The notes under the pieces: model-generated
What the model saw: the letters and a program-made list of their open reading frames with translations, nothing else
Told to the model about the DNA's origin: nothing
Database searches by the model: none
Shown here: positions 45,213 through 53,476 of the stretch, in pieces
Position numbering within the stretch: the stretch's first letter is position 1
Layout of the letters: the number at the start of each line of letters is the position of its first letter
Translations under genes and position numbers: made by a program
Assembly: GCA_937926975.1 (NCBI GenBank)
Contig: CALBCJ010000022.1
Coordinates: 40,835-104,834, forward strand
DNA from: an uncultured Propionibacteriaceae bacterium
GTDB taxonomy: Bacteria > Actinomycetota > Actinomycetes > Propionibacteriales > Propionibacteriaceae
Direction of reading: 5' to 3'
Length of the DNA: 64,000 nt

Positions 45213-45770
45213 GTGTCAACCAGCACCTCCCAGGCCCCGGCAGCCGACGACTCACCGGCCTCCAGACGCAGCTGGCCCGACCTGGTCGGCCTCGGGGCCC
45301 GGCTGCTGCTGGGAGGCACACTCCTGGTGGCGGGGCTGCTGAAGCTGCCGAACCTGCCCGGCAGCGTGCTGGCGGTCCGCGCGTACCGGCTGATCCCGTA
45401 CGACCTGGCGGTGGTGGTGGGGTACGCCCTGCCGATCGTCGAGGTAGCGGTCGGGCTGCTGCTGGTGCTCGGGCTGTTCACCCGGGCCAGCGCCGCGGTC
45501 GGCTCGCTGATGATGATCGCCTTCACCATTGGCATCGCCTCGGCCTGGGCCCGAGGGCTGTCACTCGACTGCGGCTGCTTCGGCGGCGGCGGCGAGATCG
45601 CGCGAGCCGAGGCCCTGCGCGCTTATCCTTGGGAGATCGCTCGCGATGTTGGGCTGCTCGCTCTGGGGGCTTGGCTGGTATGGCGCCCCCAGACCTGGCT
45701 CGCACTGGAGGACAGGCTGTTCCCGCCCGTGAGCATCACCGACGACGACCTTGATGAGGAAGCCGAATGA
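45213..45770 (+). CDS. MauE/DoxX-like redox-associated membrane protein
   Basis: 185 residues from GTG 45213, four membrane helices. The LLLGGTLLVAGLLKLPNLPG start, ALPIVEVAVGLLLVLGLFT core and the LDCGCFGGGGEI cysteine motif match the MauE/DoxX group that passes electrons across the membrane to thioredoxin-fold partners. The stop overlaps the start of the DsbA-like gene (ATGA, 45767-45770), supporting a functional pair for disulfide handling. Confidence 0.88.
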   Translation: MSTSTSQAPAADDSPASRRSWPDLVGLGARLLLGGTLLVAGLLKLPNLPGSVLAVRAYRLIPYDLAVVVGYALPIVEVAVGLLLVLGLFTRASAAVGSLMMIAFTIGIASAWARGLSLDCGCFGGGGEIARAEALRAYPWEIARDVGLLALGAWLVWRPQTWLALEDRLFPPVSITDDDLDEEAE

Positions 45771-46606
45771 GCCAGTCCAAGCGCAACCGCCCCGCAGTGC
45801 CACCCCCCTCGAGCCGGTCCGGCAAGGGCCAGTCCAGCAAGGACGAGCCCGGCAAGTCAGCCAAGCAGTCGCGCCGTGAGCAGCTGCGAGCCCAGCGCGA
45901 GGCCGAGCTGCAGGCCGCCCAGCGCAAGCGCCGGGTGGTGATCGGAGCCGGACTGGTCGGCTTCGTCGTCCTGGTGGTCGCCATCGTGTTCGGGGTGTAC
46001 AGCATCAAGGACCGGATCGGGGCCACGAACGCGGTCCCGCCGCGCGCCAACGGCGACCGCACCGGAATGATCGCCTACCCCAACCAGGCCCGCTCGGGCG
46101 CGCCGCTGCTGGTGATCTACGAGGACTTCCAGTGCCCCTTCTGCAAGCTCTTCCACGAGGCCTTCGACTCCAAGATCCGGGCCGCCGCCCAGGCTGGTGA
46201 CATCCAGCTCGAGTACCGGGTGCTGACCTTCCTGGACGCGGGGCTGCGCAACGACGCCTCGAAGCGGGCGACGGTCGGCCTCACCTGCGCTGACAACGCC
46301 GGGGCCTTTCTCGAGTACCACGACCAGGTCTTCTCCCGTCAGCCGGCCCAGGAGGGAGCCGGGTACTCTAACCAGCTGCTGCGTGACGAGATCCCGGCCG
46401 TTATCGGGCTGACGGGTGACCGGCTGAGCGGTTTCCAGAAGTGCTACGACACCCAGGCCACCCTCCAGTTCGTCAACGGCATGGATGCGGCCGGGGGCAG
46501 GGCCGGGGTCACCTCCACCCCCACGTACCAGTTCAAGGGCGAGGACATCACCAAGAAGCTGAACTACCAGAACCCGGCCTCGATCGAGCCCTTCCTCAAG
46601 GCCTGA
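45767..46606 (+). CDS. Membrane-anchored DsbA-like thiol-disulfide protein
   Basis: 279 residues: a basic cytoplasmic N-terminus (about 65 residues), one membrane helix (VVIGAGLVGFVVLVVAIVFGVY) and an extracytoplasmic thioredoxin fold with active site YEDFQCPFCKLFHE and cis-Pro loop TSTPTYQFKG. Length and layout match actinobacterial DsbA family proteins. Partner of the preceding MauE-like protein, probably introducing disulfides into exported proteins. Confidence 0.92.
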   Translation: MSQSKRNRPAVPPPSSRSGKGQSSKDEPGKSAKQSRREQLRAQREAELQAAQRKRRVVIGAGLVGFVVLVVAIVFGVYSIKDRIGATNAVPPRANGDRTGMIAYPNQARSGAPLLVIYEDFQCPFCKLFHEAFDSKIRAAAQAGDIQLEYRVLTFLDAGLRNDASKRATVGLTCADNAGAFLEYHDQVFSRQPAQEGAGYSNQLLRDEIPAVIGLTGDRLSGFQKCYDTQATLQFVNGMDAAGGRAGVTSTPTYQFKGEDITKKLNYQNPASIEPFLKA

Positions 46607-46810
46607 CCTGGGGCGGGTACCCCGCCGCGCAGCCACCGGCGCCCGGTCATCACCCTGGCCTGGTCATCACTGGGGGTCGTGGCCCTGGCGCCGGTGCTGC
46701 TGGCAGCGGTCGACAGCACCGGCACCCAGAAGCCGAGCGACCAGTCATCAGGCCCGTCGCTGTCCTGCCCGGCATGCCGAACCGGTTGGCCCAGGGGCCG
46801 TCGTGGTCCG

Positions 46811-46816
46811 TACCAT
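46811..46816 (+). promoter_or_regulatory. -10-like hexamer of valS
   Basis: TACCAT ends 7 nt before ATG 46824. It selects that ATG over the upstream in-frame ATGs at 46803 and 46815, which would lie at or before the transcription start. Confidence 0.5.
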
Positions 46817-46823
46817 GCTCGCC

Positions 46824-49394
46824 ATGACTGACACCGCTCGTACGCCCCTGCCCACGCCGACCCCGGTCGGGCGCGGGGTACCCGAGCGGCCGGCCCTGGA
46901 AGGGCTGGAGCAGGCCTGGGCCGAGCGCTGGCGCGAGCAGCGCACGTACGCCTTCCGCCGCCCCGAGTCTCGCGAGCAGGTGTTCTCGATCGACACCCCG
47001 CCGCCGACCGTCTCCGGCTCGCTGCACGTGGGGCACATGTTCTCCTACACCCACACCGACATCGTCGCCCGCTACCAGCGGATGCGCGGCAAGCAGGTGT
47101 TCTACCCGATGGGCTGGGACGACAACGGCCTGCCCACCGAGCGCCGGGTCCAGGTCTACTACGGGGTGCGCTGCGACCCGCGGCTCCCGTACGACCCGGG
47201 CTTCCAGCCGCCGGCCAAGCCCGACCGCAAGCGGCAGGTGCCGGTCAGCCGCCGCAACTTCATCGAGCTCTGCGAGCAGCTGACCCAGATCGACGAGCAG
47301 GCCTTCGAGGCGCTCTGGCGCCGGCTGGGGCTGTCGGTGGACTGGGACACCCTGTACGCGACGATCTCGACCGAGACCATCGCCACCTCACAGCGAGCCT
47401 TCCTGCACAACCAGGCCCGCGGTGAGGCCTACCTCTCGTACGCGCCGACGCTGTGGGACACCACCTTCCAGACCGCCGTCGCCCAGGCCGAGCTGCAGGC
47501 CCGCGACTACCCGGGCGCCTACCACCGGATTGGCTTCCGACGCCCCGACAGCGAGCCGGTCTACATCGAGACCACCCGCCCCGAGCTGCTGGTCAGCGTC
47601 TGCGCCCTGGTCGCCCACCCCGACGACGAGCGCTACCAGCCGCTGTTCGGGACCACGGTCACCTCGCCGCTGTTCGGGGTCGAGATCCCGGTCCTGCCGC
47701 ACCCGGACGCGGAGCCCGACAAGGGCGCCGGGATCGCGATGTGCTGCACCTTCGGTGACCTCACCGACGTCACCTGGTGGCGCGACCTGCTGCTGCCGAC
47801 CCGGACCGTGGTGCAGCGCGACGGGCGACTGAGCGCTGAGACCCCGGACTGGCTGGTCAACCCCGAGCCGTACCAGCAGCTGGCCGGCAAGACCACCTTC
47901 TCGGCCCGCGAGGCCACGGTGGCGATGCTGCGCGAGTCCGGTGACCTGGTCGGTGAGCCGACCCCGACCACCCGCAACGTCAGCTTCTACGAGAAGGGCG
48001 ACAAGCCGCTGGAGATCGTCGCCACCCGGCAGTGGTACGTCACCAACGGCGGCCGCGACGCCGAGCTCAAGCAGCGCCTGCTGGACCGCGGTGACGAGCT
48101 GGCCTGGACGCCGGAGCACATGGGGCACCGCTACCGGGACTGGGTGAACGGGCTGTCAGGCGACTGGCTGATCAGCCGGCAGCGCTTCTTCGGGGTGCCG
48201 TTCCCGGTCTGGTACCCGCTGGACGAGGCCGGCGAGCCGGACTACGACCACCCGGTCCTGGCCGACGAGGAGTCGCTGCCGGTCGACCCCATGGCCCAGC
48301 CGGCCCCCGGGTTCACCGAGCAGCAGCGCGACCAGCCGGGCGGCTTCACCGCTGACCAGGACGTCATGGACACCTGGGCGACCTCGTCGCTGACCCCGCA
48401 GATCGCCTGCGGCTGGGGCCGCGACCCGGAGCTGTTCGGGCTCACCTTCCCGATGGACATCGCCCCGCAGGCGCACGACATCATCCGGACCTGGCTGTTC
48501 AGCCGGATCGTACGGTCGCACTTCGAGTTCGGCACCGTGCCTTGGCGGCGGGCCACGATCTCCGGTTTCGTCACCGACCCCGACCGCAAGAAGATGGGCA
48601 AGTCCAGCGGGAACGCGATCGTGCCGACCGCTGTGCTGGACCGGTACGGGTCGGACGCGGTCCGGTGGCGGGCGGCGATGGCGCGGCCGGGGACCGACTC
48701 CCCCTTCGACGAGTCCCAGATGAAGGTGGGCCGCCGGCTCGCGATGAAGGTCCTCAACGCCTCCAAGTTCGTGCTCGGCATCGCCGGGGCGGACGCGGGC
48801 GCGGCTGTCACCGAGCCGGCTGACCTGGCGATGCTGGCCCGGCTCGCCGAGGTGGTCGCCGCCGCGACCGCCGCCCTGGACGCCTTCGAGTACACCGACG
48901 CCCTGGAGCAGACCGAGCGCTTCTTCTGGACCTTCTGCGACGACTACCTGGAGCTCGTCAAGGAGCGGGCCTACTCCGGCTCCGAGGCCCAGGCCGGCTC
49001 GGCCCGGGCGGCGCTGGCGCTGGCGCTGAACGTCCAGCTGCGGCTGTTCGCCCCGTACCTGCCCTTCGTCACCGAGGAGGTCTGGTCCTGGGGTCACGAC
49101 TCATCGGTCCACCTGGCCTCGTGGCCGACCACCGACGAGCTGCCGACCGGCGGCGACCCGGCCCTGCTCGACGACATCTCAGCAGCCCTGGTCGAGGTCC
49201 GCAGCGCGAAGTCCGCAGCCAAGGTCTCGATGAAGACCGAGGCCACGGCGGCCACCTTCACCGGGCCGACCGAGCAGCTGGCCCGGCTCCAGCAGGCCGA
49301 GGCGGACCTGCGCGGGGTGGGCCGGCTGGTGGGCAGCGTCGACTGGGTCGAGGCCGAGCAGCCGCTGTCGGCCAGCCTGGACCTGGCTCTCTGA
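46824..49394 (+). CDS. valS: Valyl-tRNA synthetase
   Basis: Class I synthetase charging tRNA-Val. 856 residues from ATG 46824. HIGH-like motif SGSLHVGHMFSYTHTD (near residue 68), FYPMGWDDNGLPTERRVQVY, editing-domain region (about 230-390), WATSSLTPQ, and KMSKS-like KKMGKSSGN (near residue 590). The C-terminus is short and retains only a modest helical end (ALVEVRSAKSAAKVSMKTEA), close to other actinobacterial ValS proteins and shorter than E. coli ValS. It is monocistronic and runs opposite to folC. Confidence 0.97.
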   Translation: MTDTARTPLPTPTPVGRGVPERPALEGLEQAWAERWREQRTYAFRRPESREQVFSIDTPPPTVSGSLHVGHMFSYTHTDIVARYQRMRGKQVFYPMGWDDNGLPTERRVQVYYGVRCDPRLPYDPGFQPPAKPDRKRQVPVSRRNFIELCEQLTQIDEQAFEALWRRLGLSVDWDTLYATISTETIATSQRAFLHNQARGEAYLSYAPTLWDTTFQTAVAQAELQARDYPGAYHRIGFRRPDSEPVYIETTRPELLVSVCALVAHPDDERYQPLFGTTVTSPLFGVEIPVLPHPDAEPDKGAGIAMCCTFGDLTDVTWWRDLLLPTRTVVQRDGRLSAETPDWLVNPEPYQQLAGKTTFSAREATVAMLRESGDLVGEPTPTTRNVSFYEKGDKPLEIVATRQWYVTNGGRDAELKQRLLDRGDELAWTPEHMGHRYRDWVNGLSGDWLISRQRFFGVPFPVWYPLDEAGEPDYDHPVLADEESLPVDPMAQPAPGFTEQQRDQPGGFTADQDVMDTWATSSLTPQIACGWGRDPELFGLTFPMDIAPQAHDIIRTWLFSRIVRSHFEFGTVPWRRATISGFVTDPDRKKMGKSSGNAIVPTAVLDRYGSDAVRWRAAMARPGTDSPFDESQMKVGRRLAMKVLNASKFVLGIAGADAGAAVTEPADLAMLARLAEVVAAATAALDAFEYTDALEQTERFFWTFCDDYLELVKERAYSGSEAQAGSARAALALALNVQLRLFAPYLPFVTEEVWSWGHDSSVHLASWPTTDELPTGGDPALLDDISAALVEVRSAKSAAKVSMKTEATAATFTGPTEQLARLQQAEADLRGVGRLVGSVDWVEAEQPLSASLDLAL

Positions 49395-49397
49395 CCG

Positions 49398-49424
49398 GTA
49401 CGGCCGGGCGCTGCCCGACCGTAC
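49398..49424 (+). terminator. Hairpin downstream of valS
   Basis: GTACGGCCGGGC and GCCCGACCGTAC form a 12-bp stem with one mismatch and a 3-nt loop, starting 4 bp after the valS stop. No T-run. Confidence 0.55.
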
Positions 49425-49612
49425 GGCGGCGTCAGTCTGGGAGGGCCAGGCCCGCCGAGACGGCGAAGAAGGGCGTCGGCTGAGGTGCACCGCTGGCTGC
49501 GCTCCCGCGGGCTGGGCCTGGTCGGCTCTGGTCACCTACGACGGCCCCGAGGCCAGCAGGCTCGGTTGGCCCCAGCCCGCGGCGGTCAGCGCCCCGCGCC
49601 TCCCACCGGGCA

Positions 49613-49646
49613 GCGAGACCAGCCGGCCGCAGACGGCCGGTCTCGC
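49613..49646 (-). terminator. Bulged hairpin downstream of the lipoprotein gene
   Basis: GCGAGA/TCTCGC and CCGGCC/GGCCGG stack with a 4-nt bulge and a 6-nt loop, 30 bp beyond the lipoprotein stop on the minus strand. The rest of the 281-bp convergent gap after valS shows no gene. Confidence 0.4.
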
Positions 49647-49675
49647 CCCGGGCGAGGCAGGACGCCGAGCCCCAC

Positions 49676-50491
49676 TCAGAGGGTGGCGACCGCCTCTAGG
49701 ACCGGCTTGCTGACGAAGTCGTCGAAGTCGGACCGTGCGGCCATGGCCGCGTCGCCGACGAAGCCGGCGCCGCTGATGATGACCACCGATCCCTTGCGGA
49801 CCACGATGTACGCATCCCCGAAGGGGTGCGGGCTCTCCTCGCCGCTGAGAGCCGGGGTGCCCTGGAAGCCCACCACCCGGCCTTCGTCCACTACCGCCTT
49901 AACCGGTGCTGGCAGCTCCCGCGAGCCCGGCTTGCTGCCGCGCTCGTCCTGAGTCGCTGCCACCGGTGCACAGTCCTGGTTCGCCTTCACGACCTCGGCC
50001 ACGAAGGTCTGAGCCGCCTGGGCGCTCGGGAACTCCAGCGTCGAGTAGACGATGCGGCTCTCCCCTGCCGACGTCACCAGGGTCCGGGCCGCCTGCACCG
50101 TACGCAGTGACGGCACCTCAGAGCCTCGTGACGCGCTGCAGACCGTCAGCGGTGTGGACTCCTGCTCCTGGAACTCCTCGTCCTGCTTGGCGCCGGCCGG
50201 CACGGCGACCTTGGGCTGGCCGACCAGGGCCGGCAGCTCGGTCACCGGCCCCTGGTAGGCACCGGCAGCGGCGCTCTGGCTCGACTGTGCTGGTGTGGTG
50301 GTGGCCGGGCCGACAGCACTGGACCCGGACACCGAGGCTGGTGCCGAGGTGGATGCTGCTGCCGGCGTGCTCGACCCTCCGGCCCAGCACCCGGATGCCA
50401 GCAGAACGGGGCCTACCGCCAGGCAGGCAGCGCGGAGAACCTGGGAGCGGGCAGCGCGGGACCACGTCCCAGTGGGGTGCATCGTCGTCAT
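49676..50491 (-). CDS. Lipoprotein of unknown function
   Basis: 271 residues from ATG 50491. Signal peptide with lipobox LLASGC, an Ala/Ser/Thr-rich linker (about 35-80) and an extracytoplasmic domain with two cysteines (SKPLTVCSAS-type segment LTVCSASRG and KANQDCAPV). The pattern IVYSTLEFPSAQAAQTFVAE followed by a late beta hairpin (YIVVRKGSVVIISGAGF) resembles the PknH-type sensor-like lipoproteins common in actinobacteria, but that assignment is tentative. A TACGTT hexamer 8 nt before the ATG suggests a leaderless mRNA. Divergent from glpA. Confidence 0.75.
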   Translation of the reverse strand: MTTMHPTGTWSRAARSQVLRAACLAVGPVLLASGCWAGGSSTPAAASTSAPASVSGSSAVGPATTTPAQSSQSAAAGAYQGPVTELPALVGQPKVAVPAGAKQDEEFQEQESTPLTVCSASRGSEVPSLRTVQAARTLVTSAGESRIVYSTLEFPSAQAAQTFVAEVVKANQDCAPVAATQDERGSKPGSRELPAPVKAVVDEGRVVGFQGTPALSGEESPHPFGDAYIVVRKGSVVIISGAGFVGDAAMAARSDFDDFVSKPVLEAVATL

Positions 50492-50499
50492 GCCACAGC

Positions 50500-50505
50500 A
50501 ACGTA
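50500..50505 (-). promoter_or_regulatory. -10-like hexamer of the lipoprotein gene
   Basis: TACGTT on the minus strand, 8 nt before the ATG. Confidence 0.4.
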
Positions 50506-50575
50506 CGAGCCCGACCAGCCATGACAGGGGGCCGGTCACAATCTCCCAGAAAATCTGCACACCTACTCGCGCTGC

Positions 50576-50589
50576 TGCACGGGCGTGCA
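50576..50589. promoter_or_regulatory. Inverted repeat in the glpA/lipoprotein divergent gap
   Basis: TGCAC-GGGC-GTGCA, five-base arms, lies about 65 bp upstream of the predicted glpA -10 in a 175-bp divergent region. Possible regulator site for glpABC; short, so chance occurrence cannot be excluded. Confidence 0.3.
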
Positions 50590-50653
50590 AAGCCCGCCTC
50601 GGACCAGGACCGACGCGCACCCCTACCACCACCCCGCGCCGGGCCGGGCTGGC

Positions 50654-50659
50654 TAGGTT
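50654..50659 (+). promoter_or_regulatory. -10-like hexamer of glpA
   Basis: TAGGTT ends 7 nt before ATG 50667; no Shine-Dalgarno is visible. Predicted leaderless glpABC transcript. Confidence 0.5.
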
Positions 50660-50666
50660 GGGCGCT

Positions 50667-52241
50667 ATGCGCAGGCTCGAGGTCGACGTCGTCGTCGTCG
50701 GAGGTGGCTCAACCGGGGCGGGGGTGCTGCGGGACCTCGCGATGCGCGGCTACTCAGCTGCGCTGGTCGAGCGCGCCGACCTGGCCCAGGGCACCTCGGG
50801 ACGCTTCCACGGGCTGCTCCACTCCGGCGGGCGGTACGTCGTCAGCGACCCGCAGTCGGCCACCGAGTGCGCGAGTGAGAACCAGGTCCTGAGCCGGATC
50901 CAGGCCAGCGCCATCGAGCTCACCGGAGGGCTTTTCGTCTGCTGCCCCGACGACGACCCCGCGTACGGCGACCGCTTCCTCGCCGGCGCCCAGGCCGCGG
51001 GGGTTCCGGCCACCGAGGTCTCAGTCGCCGCCGCGCTGCGCCGAGAGCCTCGTCTCAACCCCGGGATCACCAGGGCCATCGAGGTCACCGATGGCTCGGT
51101 CGACGGCTGGCAGCTGGTCTGGACGGCAGTCCGCTCGGCCCAGGAGTACGGCGCCCAGGTCCTCACGTACCACCGGGTGACCAGCATCGAGCGCTCCGGC
51201 GACCAGGTCAGCGCGGTCTTCTGTGAGGACGCCTTGACCGGCGAGCAGGTACAGATCGGCTGCCGCTTCGTCCTCAACTGCGCCGGCGCCTGGGCCGGGC
51301 AGGTGGCCGCCATGGCCGGCTGCTACGGCGTCGGGGTCGTCCCCGGCCGCGGGATCATGGTCGCGATGAACCACCGCCTGGTGAACAGCGTCGTGAACCG
51401 GCTGATCTACCCCGGTGACGGCGACATCCTGGTCCCGGTGCACACGGTCTGCATCATCGGCACGACCGACGTCTTGGCCTCCGACCCGGACCGGCTGACG
51501 ATCCCGCGCGACGAGGTCCAGCAGATGCTCGACGCCGGCGAGGTCCTGGTGCCCGGCTTCCGGCAGGCCCGGGCGCTGCACGCCTGGTCCGGGGCCCGTC
51601 CCCTGGTCAAGGACTCCCGGGTCTCCAGCCGCGACACCCGGCACATGAGCCGCGGGATGTCGGTCCTCGACCACAGCGAGCGAGACGGGCTGCGCGGGCT
51701 GCTCACGGTCTCTGGCGGCAAGCTGACCACGTACCGGCTGATGGCCGAGCACACCGTGAACGCCATGGAGGACCAGCTCGGCAGCCACCACCCGTGCCGG
51801 ACCGCCGAGGAGCCCTGCCCCGGCGGCGGTGACGGGGCCCCGACGTACGTGGTCAGCCACCGGCTCCACGACCGCGAGCAGGACCGCACCGACGACCAGA
51901 TCATCTGCGAGTGCGAGCTGATGAGCCGCCGGATGTACACCGAGCTGCTGGCCGAGCAGCCGACCGGCTCCCTGGACGACCTGCGTCGCCAGCTCCGGCT
52001 CGGGATGGGCCCCTGCCAGGGCGGGTTCTGCTCCGTACGCGCGGCCGGGATCGCCCACGAGACCGGCACCGTCGACGCGGCCCGGGCGACCGGGATGCTG
52101 CGCCGGTTCCTCGACAACCGCATCCTCGGCTTGTGGCCGATCCTGTACGGCGACCAGCTGCGCCAGACCGCCCTCGCCAGCTGGATCTTCTCCGGCACCC
52201 TCGACACCGAGCACCTCCCCGAAGGAACACAGGTCCAGTGA
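50667..52241 (+). CDS. glpA: Anaerobic glycerol-3-phosphate dehydrogenase subunit A
   Basis: FAD-dependent oxidation of glycerol-3-phosphate to DHAP. 524 residues: dinucleotide motif VDVVVVGGGSTGAGVLRDLA, GRFHGLLHSGGRYVVSDPQS, GGKLTTYRLMAEH, and a C-terminal BFD-type [2Fe-2S] domain with ICECELMSRRMY and GMGPCQGGFC. Ends in TGATG shared with glpB. With GlpB and GlpC it forms a membrane-associated complex that delivers electrons to quinone. Confidence 0.95.
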   Translation: MRRLEVDVVVVGGGSTGAGVLRDLAMRGYSAALVERADLAQGTSGRFHGLLHSGGRYVVSDPQSATECASENQVLSRIQASAIELTGGLFVCCPDDDPAYGDRFLAGAQAAGVPATEVSVAAALRREPRLNPGITRAIEVTDGSVDGWQLVWTAVRSAQEYGAQVLTYHRVTSIERSGDQVSAVFCEDALTGEQVQIGCRFVLNCAGAWAGQVAAMAGCYGVGVVPGRGIMVAMNHRLVNSVVNRLIYPGDGDILVPVHTVCIIGTTDVLASDPDRLTIPRDEVQQMLDAGEVLVPGFRQARALHAWSGARPLVKDSRVSSRDTRHMSRGMSVLDHSERDGLRGLLTVSGGKLTTYRLMAEHTVNAMEDQLGSHHPCRTAEEPCPGGGDGAPTYVVSHRLHDREQDRTDDQIICECELMSRRMYTELLAEQPTGSLDDLRRQLRLGMGPCQGGFCSVRAAGIAHETGTVDAARATGMLRRFLDNRILGLWPILYGDQLRQTALASWIFSGTLDTEHLPEGTQVQ

Positions 52242-53476
52242 TGCCTAACCGTGCGACGAACCGGGTGGTGGTGGTCGGCGCCGGCCTGGCCGGGCTGGTG
52301 GCGGCGATCCGGCTGGCCCGGGCCGGGCGCCCGGTCACCCTGGTCACGAAGGGCCTGGGTGGGCTCCAGCTCGGTCAGGGCACGATCGACCTGCTCGGCT
52401 ACGCCCCCGACCGGGTCACCGAGCCGCTGCCTGCGATCGCCGCTCTTGCGGACGACCACCCGTACCGGGTGCTCGGGGCCGAGGCGGTCCGAGCCGGTAT
52501 CGACTACGTCCACGGGCTGCTGCCCGAGCTGCTCGACGGCTCTGTGGAGCGCAACCTGGTGCTCCCGACCGCGGTCGGGGCGCTGCGTCCGACCTGTCTC
52601 GCCCAGCCCAGCATGCGGGCCGGTGAGCTGCTCGGGGTGGCCCCGGCGCTGATCGCCGGGCTGCGCCAGCTGAAGGACTTCCCGGCCGCCCTGTGCGCCT
52701 CCAACCTGGCCCGGCAGGCAGCGCCCGACGGCAGCCCGATTCAGGCCCGCTCGGTGGTCGTCGACCTCCCGGCGCAGGACGGGATGGCCGACTCGTCGGC
52801 CCTGGCCTATGCGCGCTTCCTCGACCGCCCCGAGGCCCGGGAGCGGCTCGCGGCAGCGCTGCGCCCACAGCTGCGCGAGGCCGAGGTGGTCGGGCTGCCG
52901 GCGGTGCTCGGGGTCCGTGACCGGCAGGCCCACGCCCACCTCGAGCAGCTGCTGGGTCACCAGGTCTTCGAGATCCCGCTGCCCCCGCCCGGGGTTCCGG
53001 GGATCCGGCTCAACGAGCGCCTGACCACCCTGGCCCAGCAGGCCGGGGTCCGGATGGTGCTGGGCAGCCGGGTAACCGGCTTTGAGAGCTCCGGCTCCCA
53101 GGTGACGGCGGTCTGCGCTGCAGTGGCGGGCCGGCTGCGCCCGTACCCGTGCTCGGCGGTGGTGTACGCGCCGGGCGGGCTCGAGTCCGGGGCGATCAGC
53201 ATGGACTCGTACGGAACGGTCAGCGAGGTGGTCTTCGACCTGCCCCTGGCCCACGCCGACTCTGAGCTGCTCACCGGGCCCAGCTGGCACGACCAGCCGC
53301 TGTTTCGGGTCGGGGTCCGGGTCGGGCCCGACGCCCGGGCCGAGGGCCCGTACACCAACCTGTACGCGGCCGGCGGGATCATCGCCGGTGCCATCCGCTG
53401 GACCGAGAAGTCAGGCGACGGGATCGCCCTGGCCTCGGCGGTCCGGGCGGCGGACTCGATCCTGAAAGGCGCCTGA
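52241..53476 (+). CDS. glpB: Anaerobic glycerol-3-phosphate dehydrogenase subunit B
   Basis: 411 residues; flavin-binding subunit with N-terminal NRVVVVGAGLAGLVAAIRLA, GGLQLGQGTIDLLGYAPD near residue 40 and a C-terminal NLYAAGGIIAGAIRWTEKSG. The ATG shares one base with the glpA stop, and its own TGA shares one base with the glpC ATG, a double TGATG coupling chain. Confidence 0.94.
   Translation: MPNRATNRVVVVGAGLAGLVAAIRLARAGRPVTLVTKGLGGLQLGQGTIDLLGYAPDRVTEPLPAIAALADDHPYRVLGAEAVRAGIDYVHGLLPELLDGSVERNLVLPTAVGALRPTCLAQPSMRAGELLGVAPALIAGLRQLKDFPAALCASNLARQAAPDGSPIQARSVVVDLPAQDGMADSSALAYARFLDRPEARERLAAALRPQLREAEVVGLPAVLGVRDRQAHAHLEQLLGHQVFEIPLPPPGVPGIRLNERLTTLAQQAGVRMVLGSRVTGFESSGSQVTAVCAAVAGRLRPYPCSAVVYAPGGLESGAISMDSYGTVSEVVFDLPLAHADSELLTGPSWHDQPLFRVGVRVGPDARAEGPYTNLYAAGGIIAGAIRWTEKSGDGIALASAVRAADSILKGA

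Noticed and set aside
46607..46810. In-frame continuation after the DsbA stop that encodes a hydrophobic stretch (VITLAWSSLGVVALAPVLLA)
   Set aside because: It has a membrane-like segment but no start codon after the stop and no family match; could be a decayed small gene, but the evidence is too thin to annotate.
50576..50589. TGCACGGGCGTGCA as a confirmed GlpR operator
   Set aside because: Arms are only five bases and no copies are seen elsewhere in the window; kept only as a low-confidence site.
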